From contig NW_001915082.1 of the NCBI RefSeq assembly GCF_000208925.1, positions 1 through 24,050 on the forward strand: DNA of 24,050 nt, read 5' to 3'. Below the pieces are notes generated by a model. The model saw only the letters and a program-made list of their open reading frames with translations. It was not told where the DNA came from and did not search any database. Positions 8,136 through 17,847 of this stretch are shown in pieces (position 1 is the stretch's first letter; each line of letters starts with the position of its first letter). Origin of the DNA: Entamoeba histolytica HM-1:IMSS. Its lineage: Eukaryota; Evosea; Mastigamoebida; Endamoebidae. Both the position numbers and the translations under genes were made by a program.

Positions 8136-11100
8136 TTCTTCTTTTTATTTCTTTAGTTCCTTTTACTATTATTATTGTTTTTTTTTCTTTCTTAAATAAT
8201 ATAAACTATTTCTATTCAATTTGTGTTTTTTTATTTTATTATGACATTTTCTCAATTTAATACATTATTGTTGATTATGAATTTATACAACACTTCATAA
8301 GTCAAAATGACTGGAATGTATTTCTTTGTACATCCTTTTTTCTTTTTTTGTTTATTTTAATTGTTCATGTTTTTTATTATAACCATTACGTTCTATTGTT
8401 TATAACATACACAATCAAAGATAAAACCAAGGTGGTAATGTAGAACGTTATTTCTCATTTGTAAAACATTTTATAATCATTAATTTTGTATTTGAAATAT
8501 GTAAATAAGTTTGTAATGGTTGAAATATTCAAATACCTAATTCAAAGAAAACTATTGTTAATTTTGTTATTTTTTACTTCTTAAAAATAAACAAATGAAC
8601 AACTAAATCATATAATGAAGATATAATAATTTTAGGGAATAGAACAATTGTGTATTTTTCTGTTTCAACTTTTTGTAAGCATTTATATTATTAGCACATA
8701 GTCAATAGGGTTAATTGACATAACTTCTTATATGAAGAATAGGTATTAAGCAAAAGTGAGTCTTCAGAACAAAATAAAAATTGAATTTCTTAAAAGAATT
8801 TTTTTTAAATAGAATATCATATATGAAACATATAATACTCAAAGTTTATTAATTATCAATCTAAATAAAATAAAAGAAATGTTTATTGAGGTTTATTAAA
8901 AATATGGTTGTCTTAAGATATTGATATTATTAGTTAAGGATAAATAAAATATGAATGTGTTGAGTCATATTTATTTGTATAAAAAATATTCTTACAAATA
9001 ACATGGTATAACATTATTTAATCTATTTCTTTAGTATTATTTTTTTGGTCATAAGAAACTAATTAGTTTCTTATTCAAAATTAACAACCCAAATTTTTGA
9101 ACAAGGAATTAATTAAGAAAATTTCATTAACTCTTAACGTTATAACATTCAATTTTTACTCTAGATAAAAGTGATAATGTATAAAATATATTTATTATAG
9201 TGTTTGCTATTATTTCTTATAGTAATACTCCTTTTATCTTTTCTTTTTTATTATAAAGTTGTATAATTGAGCATTTCATTTCTATTTTTGAATTTTTCAA
9301 TAGTTTCTTGTTAAAATAATTCTGTACTATTTTCATAGCTAAACAATAGTTAAATGTTTTGTATTTTCTTTGTTTATAAATATGAATTAATATTACCCAT
9401 TTATATTTAATCATAGTTTTTAATTCGATATTTTTATTGTATTATTTTTATGATTATTCTTTTTGATATTTTATCATTTTATTTAAGTAATAAAATGAAG
9501 AATAAAACATCAATATATATTATCATTCATTAAATTTAATAATCATTTATTTCTTTTATAGTATTAATATTATTGAGTTGATTATTTATTTCATTTAAAT
9601 TGTTTGATATATGGATATTTATCATTCATATTTATTTTTGGTTATAAAAAAGTGTTGAATGATATTTCAATAAGAAGAGAATATTATAACAATAAAAATG
9701 AATAATAAAATAATTTAGTTTGTAAAATAATGAAGAATAAAATATTATATCATTTGAATTAACACAACAAATAAAAAATGTAAATAAATGAAATATTAAT
9801 ATAATTGAAATAAAAATGATTCATCATTCTTATTCATTTGTTAATTATATTATTCATTTGAATAAATAAAAATAAAAGAATAATCAATATTCTAAGAAAT
9901 GTGTATAATGATAAAATTTACAAATAATAGAAAGAATAATATAATAACAAGAATAAAAATGAAATATAGAAATACAAATAATAATTCATTTTTTATTAAA
10001 TAAATACATAACATTTTCAAATATGATAATTCAAAATGATAAAATAACATCGATAAACAAAATAAATGAAAAATTTATTATAAATTGGATTTCATAAATA
10101 AATAATCTAAATCCATAATAAAATAGAAATAATAAATGCAATAAATATAACAAATAAAATGAATATAAATGATAAATAATCATCATATTATTATAATATC
10201 AAATTAAATAAAATACATAAACTATAAAAATGATAATTGGTATTAAATCATTTTAAAATAACATAATTAATAAAACACAAATAAAGAATACTTAATTCAA
10301 TTGAGTATGAATAAATAACATTAAGGAATTTATAAATACATACAATACAAATAATATTGTAATTATTTTTTTTAATTTGGATAAAATTGGTAGTATTTCT
10401 TTTTATTAAAATAAGTAGTAAAAACACAGTAAAATACCTTGTTTGTTAAGTTAAGATAATAGTTTTCTCATGTGAAGATATTAAATGTAATCTTAAGAGT
10501 AAAATTATTCATAATGATGTTGTTGATGCTGAATTGATATAGTTATGTTGATTATGTAAAAATAATCATAATTATAACATAATCTAACAATAAATTCATC
10601 AACATTATCAGATATTTTTGTTTGGTTATTTTCATTGTTGAAAGTATATTACAAAATGAATAAAGATTATACAATAATTGAAGTTTAACGTTTGTTTCAA
10701 TAATTATACAGAAGATATTATTAATCTTTGAATTTTTATTTTCTTTTTATTCAATCTTTATTGTCAACTTTAAGGAATAATAACAATTAAATTGCAATAG
10801 AGTCATATAATTGTTTTTTTATTTAATTTTTTCAATAATCACATTCTTTTATTTATCAATTAATAATTCCATTATTCTTGATTATTTTATCATAGTATTT
10901 TTATAATTGTTTATGAAATCGTAATCTGTATCAAAATAGAATATCATATATTATTTATTTTTCTCTTTTTATAACTTAATTTATATTTCTTTATTCTTAT
11001 ATATATTTTATTCTTTTTCACTTCCTTTTATATGATTATTTCTTTTAAATAAACATTTAATTATATTTTATAAAATAAAATTTGTTTATATTTTGTTATC

Positions 11101-11852
11101 TATTTCATATTTTGTATTGTATTTTTATCAAGAAATTCAATTGCATAATGCAGCATCAACTAATTTCATTTGTTTAACAAACTTCTTGTATACAGGTATG
11201 AAAATCAATTTTGTTCTTAATATCACACTCTCCCACAACCATTATTTCAATCCTTCTTCTTTTTCTAATTTTTTAGGTAATTTCAAGCATATCAAGATTG
11301 GTTTAACAATTATAAATAAAAAATGAAAATGAATTTTATTCAAAAACAAGAAACACATATACTTTACTCCAATAAAAACATACTTTATCAATTTATAACT
11401 TTTCTTAATGAATATATCTTCATTAATAATTGTTTCTTTGTATAAACAATTCATCATAAATATAATAAACACATTAATTATATCATATTAAATTATATCA
11501 TTAATATAAAAATAGAACATTAAAACAATCAAATAAAATCAATTTAATTGAAAAATTAATAGGATTATTTCAACATTTCATTATTTTACCTTCATTTCAT
11601 AACCAGGTATTTATTTTCTGTTGATGTTTTTTTATCTTTACTTTTTCTTATATGATTCTCATTATTTGTTTTTAATTTCATCTTTCATGGCTTCTTTATT
11701 TACAAATTAATTATGCTTACTCTTTAATACCATTTCAAAATCACTTTTATTGTTGAAATAACACTGTACTGTTCTTAATAATGAGTTTCACTAATGAGAA
11801 ATACATTAAATAATAGTTAAATTTCAACAATTGAATAAACAATAACAATATC

Positions 11853-11910
11853 AAACAACATGTTCTTGGACTATAACTAATTATTTCTCAATTCATTTAA
11901 CATGTTGTTT
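11853..11910. repeat. 12-bp perfect inverted repeat, 34-bp loop
   Basis: AAACAACATGTT (11853-11864) pairs exactly with AACATGTTGTTT (11899-11910). Each arm itself holds the palindrome AACATGTT. It sits in the gene-free region with no gene next to it. Confidence 0.55.
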
Positions 11911-12441
11911 TAACTAAAGAGTCAGTGCAAAAGTTGAATAAAACAAGAATATTAATTTTATAAATAATTCATCAAAAAATATTTGATGAAGTAAGATGAA
12001 TAAAATTATTTATTTTTTATTTAATTATTTATTGTATTTATTTTTATAAAGTTTTGGTTAAGACTAAGGTGAATAAACTACATTGCCTTATTTAAAATAA
12101 CATACTGTTATAAGAGAATTAATAAATACTTTATTTTTTTTTTGGATTGTTCCTTTCAAAACTGAAAGTAATGTATCTCAAAATTCCATCCATGAATATA
12201 ATTTTTATTATTTCTTTTCGTTCAAATTACTGCCAAAATTGATTTTTGTTCTGAGTAAATTCCTCTGTTAGTTTTTCAAAAAAAATATAAAAAAGATACC
12301 CATGAATAATGAAAAATTCATAAAAAATAACCCTTTCTTTTTAACGTAGAATAAAAAAGTTAGATTAATGAATATTTGAATTATTTAATTTGTTAATTAT
12401 AAATCTATATTCTATTTTTGCTTATTGAAAAGAAGAAAATC

Positions 12442-12466
12442 AAATGTCTCTTTAATAGAGACATTT
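12442..12466 (+). promoter_or_regulatory. 10-bp hairpin upstream of the proline-rich gene
   Basis: AAATGTCTCT (12442-12451) and AGAGACATTT (12457-12466) form a perfect 10-bp stem with a TTAAT loop, about 150 bases before the ATG at 12618. A second hairpin follows at 12517-12544. Confidence 0.45.
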
Positions 12467-12516
12467 TATAGAAATTATGATTTTTATAATAATTTTTTAT
12501 TATTCAATAAAATTCT

Positions 12517-12544
12517 TCTTTCAAAGAGGGATTTTTTTGAAAGA
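12517..12544 (+). promoter_or_regulatory. 9-bp hairpin just upstream of the TATA box
   Basis: TCTTTCAAA (12517-12525) pairs with TTTGAAAGA (12536-12544) around the loop GAGGGATTTT. It lies 24 bases before the TATTTAAG box of the proline-rich gene and could be an inverted binding site. Confidence 0.4.
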
Positions 12545-12568
12545 GCGGTTTAAAGGTAAAATTAGCAA

Positions 12569-12576
12569 TATTTAAG
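12569..12576 (+). promoter_or_regulatory. TATA box of the proline-rich gene
   Basis: TATTTAAG matches the Entamoeba TATA core and ends 41 bases before the ATG at 12618, the usual spacing. Confidence 0.6.
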
Positions 12577-12617
12577 TTTTTTTATCTTTCTTATTTTTAT
12601 TATTCTCTCAATACTTT

Positions 12618-13091
12618 ATGAGTTATCAACAACAATCCACTTATGATCCTCCAATGATACCTGATAGCCAAATGTATCCTCCACCTCAACAACCAGGAAT
12701 GTATCCTCCTCCTGTTCAACCCGGAATGTATCCTCCACCTCAACAACCAGGAATGTACCCTCCTCCTGTTCAACCAGTGTACCAAGCCCCTATAGAAGAA
12801 CCTAAAAAGAAGAAGTCATCATCCTCTTCTTCTTCATCAAGTGATGAAAAAGAAAAACGTCAATTTGAGCGTTCAAATTTCTTATTTGTCTTAGGTATAT
12901 TCTTTCCATTATTACAATGGATAAATTGGATGTGTATTTTTAGAAAACCAAGAAGTGATAGAGTTAGAGCTAAAAGAACTATTATGATCATTTTCTCTTT
13001 TGTAGAGACTCTTATGTGTACAGGACCATTAATTTTTATTATTTTTGTAGTAGTGATGGTAACTACTATGAATGCAACGTCAGATATTTAA
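12618..13091 (+). CDS. Proline-rich repeat protein with two membrane helices
   Basis: A 157-residue intronless protein of unknown function. Residues 1-56 are Pro/Gln/Tyr-rich, with four tandem MYPPP(Q/V)QPG units at 19-54. A KKKK then nine-Ser run (63-75) leads to a charged DEKEK stretch. Two hydrophobic helices follow at about 88-108 and 121-148, separated by a basic loop (RKPRSDRVRAKR). There is no signal peptide, so both ends may face the cytosol, with the PPxY-like repeats available to WW- or SH3-type partners (inference). The layout, a Pro-rich N-terminus before a membrane-spanning end, resembles small multi-pass eukaryotic proteins but I cannot name a family. A TATTTAAG box and two hairpins lie upstream. 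Confidence 0.85.
   Translation: MSYQQQSTYDPPMIPDSQMYPPPQQPGMYPPPVQPGMYPPPQQPGMYPPPVQPVYQAPIEEPKKKKSSSSSSSSSDEKEKRQFERSNFLFVLGIFFPLLQWINWMCIFRKPRSDRVRAKRTIMIIFSFVETLMCTGPLIFIIFVVVMVTTMNATSDI
12672..12779 (+). repeat. Four tandem 27-bp repeats (PPPxQ coding)
   Basis: Four in-frame 27-base units encode MYPPPxQPG, with the last ending in PV. The variable residue alternates Q, V, Q, V, so the real unit may be a 54-bp dimer (units 1 and 3 share CCACCTCAACAACCA, units 2 and 4 share CCTCCTGTTCAACC). This suggests a recent duplication and possible length variation between strains. Confidence 0.85.
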
Positions 13092-13931
13092 TACATTATC
13101 AGTTTATAAAATAAATGAATGCTTTTCTTTATTTTAATGAAATTTTATATTTTAATTTACTTATTGGAATGTTTGATATATAATAAATCATTCATTCGTT
13201 ATTTTTTGATAAATAATTTAATTTAATTTAATTTTCATTTAAAAACTAAATTGAAAAGTATCTTCTTACAAATACTTTTTATTTACTTGGTTTATAAAAA
13301 AAACTATTTAAAAAAGTTAGAGTCTTTGTTAAATCACAGAATCAACTTTTTCTGTGAATGGATTTATTGAAAATTCATTCTTAAAACTGTTGTAAATTTT
13401 CCTTATGTATTTACTTCATTACAGTTAGACTTTTAATATTATCTTATAAAATATACTCCTCTAATCGTTGGTTAACAAAATTTTAATTCATGAAAGATAT
13501 GAATGAGACAAAGTATTGTTTGAATTAAATTAGTAAAAAAAGAAAGAAGATTCTTATTTATAAATCAAAATCTTATAGTTTGTACTTCTTAAATATTTCT
13601 TTAATTTTTATATATACTTCCCTTAATTTTATTAATTCAAAGGAAGTATGAAACTAATGACTATTAATAATTATGTAAGTTTTAATGTGTTATTATTCTT
13701 TTTTTATAGATTAAACAAATATCTGTGTAATATTCTTTAGTTACAATATTATTTAAAATTATAGAACAATTAGTTAAATTTCTTTCGTTAACACATCTTT
13801 CAAATACTAAATAAAGAGAATTTATTATATTCAAATAATTAGAATTTAAGTTATAATTTTTTTATAATAAATTTATAGTTTATTTTAATAAAAGAGTATT
13901 AAACTAACTTTATCATTATCTCTTCTAACAA
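13092..13931. other. Intergenic region, 840 bp, no gene seen
   Basis: AT-rich sequence between two same-strand genes, with no open frame of note. It holds one 8-bp inverted repeat, ATACTTCC/GGAAGTAT (13614-13621 and 13642-13649, loop 20), and the promoter of the next gene. Confidence 0.6.
13896..13904 (+). promoter_or_regulatory. TATA-like box of the large surface protein gene
   Basis: GTATTAAAC is the consensus GTATTTAAAC with one T missing. It ends 27 bases before the ATG at 13932. Confidence 0.5.
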
Positions 13932-16068
13932 ATGATACTTATTTCAATTTTTTTTCTTTGTCTTATTCCATGTTATTTAACTCATGAATGCATCATTAAA
14001 TCACAATTACAAGACATTGACTTAAGTAGTCCTAATGTGTATATACAAAGTGAAGATTTTACTTGCCCACAACCATTAGTTAATTATACTATTACATTAC
14101 AATCACCCTCACCTGTTACGTTACACCACCTACCGTCAATTGCATTTTTAATTATTTACTCTGAAGTTCCAGTGACGGTTGTTGATTCATTTAGTGCATT
14201 TGAATTTCATTTTAATTCAAATCAACATTTAACCATTGAGTCATTTATTGGACATGTTAGATGTCAACAATGTTCACTAGATATAATTACTGGAATTCTT
14301 ATTTCTCCAAGTTTTGGAGAAATAAACATTAGTGGATATGCCATAATCTTATCTCCTTATAAAATTCATTTTACTCAAATTACTAATAGTGGAACCTTAT
14401 CAATTATTTCTCCATATCCTCCTCAAATTGATTCTTATAAAGGATATGACTATACTACTTTCTTAACACCATCAAGTATTTACAACCCTTCTTCTGGTAT
14501 TATTCCTTCAAGAAGTATTGTTTCAATATTACATCCATACCAAAATTTAATCATTTCTGAAGTAATTAATAACATATTTATTTCTTCATCTAGAGCAACA
14601 ATTATTAATTCACTATCATTTCATAGCATCTTTCTTTTGAACGGTGAATTAAGAATAACTGAACCAATAATTGTTACTATGTTTTCTTCAAGTCATTCAA
14701 AAATTATATTAGATGGTGGAAAGGTTAAATCATTTATGGTGACATTAAATCACACTACTATTGAAGTTAATCAACCAGTGGAAACATTCTTTATTACTCA
14801 TTCAACAATTATTGATAGTTTAAATGTTAAAACCTATTATAAAAGTACAGCCAATTTATTCAAAGTTATTGAATCAAACACAGAAATTAAATCAATAAAC
14901 TCTTCTTTACTTCAACTTGTTGCAGACAGTAAAGTTGCTGTGAAAATAGATGGAACTCCAATAATTACTGCATTTAAACAATGTCATGTAATTTCAAATG
15001 GACAAAGAGAATTACTCCTTAATAGTACAAAAGTTAAGTACAGAGAAGAGTATTGTCCTTGTGCTGATTGTGAATTGATTATTGAAGACTCTCAGCCTGT
15101 TATTCTTGATTTTACTTATGCTAGAGTTGGTGGTATAAATTGTATAACAGAATGTCTTATTAAATCAAACCAAATGATAACAATTAATAGTCTTAAAGGT
15201 AAGGCAATTACAGTTACATCAAATATAATACTTGATATGCTTATTCCAGTAGATGGAGGAAAAATTATTTTTGAGAAAGAAGTTATTTTGTTCAGTTCAT
15301 TAAATAATAGAGAAACCATAACAGTTGTTGGAAATGATAAGTTTTACTTCAAAGGAACTACTCTTGTTGGAATGAAAATGAAAATAAATCATTTCATCTC
15401 CTTTTCTAATAGTAATAGTGTTATAATAGAAAAAGGTAGTAATATTGAATTAGGTTACAATGCTTATATTGATACTTTAACAACTACTTTAGTATTTGGT
15501 AATATCCAATGTAGAGCAGGAACTATTGGTTGTATAAGAATAAGTCCTGAAGGAAGTTTTGTTTTTGAACGAGAAAGTAAACTAGGTTTAATAGTAAATA
15601 TGTCCGAATGGAATGGTGATCCTCAATATCTTTTGTTTAGTCCTAAAACATTATTTACTCAAGAAACAAAATTACCACAACTTTATCTTATAGATAATAC
15701 AACAAACGAAATTACAAAAACTGGTAGAGTGTATATCGAATGTTTTGGTAAATGGATTATGTATAAACGTTTGTTTTTATTTTATTTTCATTATTCTTTC
15801 ATTGTTGTTAAAATATCAATATATTTATTCAATATTAGTATCAAGTGATTCTTATGTAAATTGTAATCCCTTTATTCAAGAACATGATGAATTACCACTA
15901 TTATCAACTTTTATTTTAAAGTTTATATTCTTCATCATTTTTGCTTTAACTATTGGAGGAGTTATTTTCTTTATCTTTGGAAAGAAAAAGAATAAATTTA
16001 GAGATGATAGAATTGAGCTTGTTTCTAATAATTCTCCATCTTTAATTATTGTTGAAAGTGATGAATAA
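13932..16068 (+). CDS. Large beta-rich type I surface protein (one intron)
   Basis: The CDS is join(13932..15768, 15839..16068), giving 688 residues. It starts with a signal peptide (about 1-17). The ectodomain of about 615 residues is beta-rich, alternating hydrophobic and polar residues in a way that suggests a solenoid or beta-helix. It has paired cysteines (VRCQQC, YCPCADC, INCITEC, IQCRAGTIGC) and many N-glycosylation sequons. Exon 2 supplies the one membrane helix (637-659), a KKKNKFRDDR stop-transfer segment and a 29-residue acidic-ended cytosolic tail. The splice was chosen because GTTTGT at 15769 and TAG at 15838 keep the frame and add the anchor; unspliced, the frame ends at 15848 with 638 residues. 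I do not recognise a named family. A role in surface adhesion or coating is inference from topology only. Confidence 0.85.
15769..15838 (+). other. Spliceosomal intron (70 nt) in the surface protein gene
   Basis: The donor is GTTTGTTTTT after AAAC and the acceptor is AATATTAG. It is phase 1, forming a Leu codon (C|TA). It separates the ectodomain exon from the membrane-anchor exon. Confidence 0.85.
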
Positions 16069-16208
16069 CACAATATTATTTATAATTTTATGTTATTTGT
16101 AATAAATGTGTTTTTTGATAAGAAATAAAGAAAATTCTGAAGAAGTAGATATTTCTAAAAATTATTCATTTTTTGAATTTTTTATAATTAAAAATAGAAA
16201 AATGGATT

Positions 16209-16216
16209 AATGAACT
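16209..16216 (+). promoter_or_regulatory. GAAC element (AATGAACT) upstream of the sulfotransferase
   Basis: An exact AATGAACT, the Entamoeba-specific core promoter element, 208 bases before the ATG. The element is known to work at variable distances. This one is further from the start than is typical, so its use is uncertain. Confidence 0.45.
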
Positions 16217-16380
16217 TTCTTCAAATGAAAGAAAAAAATAATAATAAAAGCTATAAAATTAATAAAGAGAGTTATATTTTCTTGTAAATGAGAGAATAAA
16301 AATAGAGAGTTGATTATCCAAATGATAAAAAAACCTTAATGGAAATAAAGAAAGGTCTAAACCGAGGGTAAAATGATAGA

Positions 16381-16389
16381 TATTTAAAG
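16381..16389 (+). promoter_or_regulatory. TATA box of the sulfotransferase gene
   Basis: TATTTAAAG is a perfect Entamoeba TATA core and ends 35 bases before the ATG at 16425. Confidence 0.7.
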
Positions 16390-16424
16390 TTTAATCTTAG
16401 AAAGAAAAGTTTATTTTAATATTC

Positions 16425-17765
16425 ATGTCTTTTCCTAATACTGTTCCTTATCATTATGAAATTAATAAAGAATCACTTTATTATAGAGAACTTATTCCAA
16501 GACCAATGTTTGAAGGTATTTTTGCTAAAGTCAAACAAATGGCAATTGGATTTTTATGTCAACAAGATCCTTCTCATGCTGAACTATATAAAACAAAGTT
16601 TATGTTAATTAATGATTGTCTTGAAGCTCCATTCTTTAAAGAGTCATTATATGAAATGTTTGCTGGATGTACTGATCCAGAGTCAGACTCATTTAAAGTC
16701 ATGATGAGAAGTTCTGTTGCTAAAACTGCTTGTTATGGAAGGTTTTGTTTAGAACGATATCTTGAAGGAGAAGAGTTAAAGAACATTGAAATAAAGAAAC
16801 CAATTTATATTGTTGCACTTCCAAGAAGTGGGTCAACATTTACACACACTATGCTTGGGTGTGATCCACATTCAAAGAAAGTACTCTTATATGAACATTT
16901 ATGTCCAGGAAGTCATACAATGAGTAAGCAAGCTCGTTTAAATATTTCTGAAATGATTATTGGACAAATTACTAATGATGGTAAAGATATGAATAAATGC
17001 CATAATATGGATAATATGTTAGTTCCAGAAGAAGAATTATTCTTTATGGAAATTCTTGCATGTACTTATATTTTCGGAACTGCTATGCCAAGATGGGAAC
17101 AATACCGAAAGTCTTGTTTTGAAAGAGACTTTTCTTCTGTATATCATGGTATTTTAGATGAAATGAAAATGTCTGCTATTGAAGAACCATTAAAAGAAGA
17201 CCAATACTTCTTAATGAAATGTGTATGTCATTTTATGACTCCAATTCCATTTTTCAATATAATGTGTAGTGATGAAATTGAACCAAGAATTGTTTGGATC
17301 CATAGAGAACCAGTTGATGAATTTAAATCAGCATTTTATTTGTTATTAAATGCACGTGCTAGGTATCAAGGAGATATTGGAGAAACTGATTATAAATGGT
17401 TACAAGAAAATATTATTAAAATGAATACTCTTTGTTTAAAGAATTCACTTGAAATGAGAGAAAAATGGATTGCAGAAAAACCTGAAAGAGCCAAACAAAT
17501 TTGTGATATTGGTTTTAGAGAAATGATTGATGATCCAATTAAGGTTTCTCAAAGAATTTATGACCAATTTGGATTAGATTTAACTGAAGAAATTAAACAA
17601 GCAATGATTAAAACAAAAGAAGAAGGTGATCCTCAAAAAGGTCATGGAAGAAAAGAGAAAAAAGATGACGAATTTTTAATTTCTGATGATGAAATTAGAG
17701 AACATTTCAAATGGTATTATGAAAAGTATGGACGATATATGCCAAATTACTGGGGAAAGAAATAA
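16425..17765 (+). CDS. PAPS-dependent sulfotransferase
   Basis: A 446-residue intronless, soluble-looking protein. The 5'-phosphosulfate loop reads IVALPRSGSTF, with PRSGSTF at 133-139, just after a beta strand. The 3'-phosphate-binding segment is RIVWIHREPVDEFKSAF, with Arg294 and Ser302 in the expected places. The C-terminus (EHFKWYYEKYGRYMP) is like that of the Sulfotransf_3 type common in bacteria. The enzyme would transfer sulfate from PAPS to a hydroxyl acceptor. In Entamoeba, PAPS comes from the mitosomal sulfate-activation pathway, and cytosolic sulfotransferases make sulfolipids such as cholesteryl sulfate (established knowledge). The acceptor for this member cannot be read from sequence. 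It converges on the GAP gene, with only 82 bp between the two stops. A TATTTAAAG box lies upstream. Confidence 0.92.
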   Translation: MSFPNTVPYHYEINKESLYYRELIPRPMFEGIFAKVKQMAIGFLCQQDPSHAELYKTKFMLINDCLEAPFFKESLYEMFAGCTDPESDSFKVMMRSSVAKTACYGRFCLERYLEGEELKNIEIKKPIYIVALPRSGSTFTHTMLGCDPHSKKVLLYEHLCPGSHTMSKQARLNISEMIIGQITNDGKDMNKCHNMDNMLVPEEELFFMEILACTYIFGTAMPRWEQYRKSCFERDFSSVYHGILDEMKMSAIEEPLKEDQYFLMKCVCHFMTPIPFFNIMCSDEIEPRIVWIHREPVDEFKSAFYLLLNARARYQGDIGETDYKWLQENIIKMNTLCLKNSLEMREKWIAEKPERAKQICDIGFREMIDDPIKVSQRIYDQFGLDLTEEIKQAMIKTKEEGDPQKGHGRKEKKDDEFLISDDEIREHFKWYYEKYGRYMPNYWGKK

Positions 17766-17847
17766 TTTATTTTTTTAATTTCATTTAACATTTAAAATAT
17801 TAGTTATATAAAAAGTATTGAAATTAAAAAGTTGAAATGAATGAGAT

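Larger units (their letters stand above)
8086..12617. other. Long AT-rich region with no supportable gene
   Basis: About 4.5 kb with no ORF that looks coding. The few short open stretches (for example 9217-9414 minus, 11093-11326 plus, 11242-11472 minus) match no family I recognise. I see no tRNA-like B box, rRNA or tandem array. It contains P0 promoter sequence at the left, an A-rich low-complexity stretch at about 9640-10350, inverted repeats near 11853-11910 and 12442-12466, and the promoter of the proline-rich gene at the right. A weak protein-like frame on the minus strand at about 11140-11200 may be a decayed fragment. Confidence 0.6.
16069..16424. other. Intergenic region and sulfotransferase promoter
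   Basis: The 356 bp hold no ORF. The sequence carries an exact GAAC element and a TATA box, listed separately. Confidence 0.6.

Noticed and set aside
7973..8260. 95-codon plus-strand frame overlapping P0
   Set aside because: It is antisense to the P0 start and its T-rich leader; Phe/Ser-rich with no family match.
8388..8448. ACGTTCTA and TAGAACGT inverted words
   Set aside because: Only 8 bp with a 45-base loop, and flanking bases do not extend the pairing; chance is likely.
9640..10350. Repeated ATAAATAAA-like words suggesting a satellite
   Set aside because: No constant period or unit length could be found; simple AT-rich low complexity explains it.
12600..12785. 61-codon minus-strand frame rich in Arg, Trp and His
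   Set aside because: It is the reverse reading of the Pro-rich repeats in the plus-strand gene.
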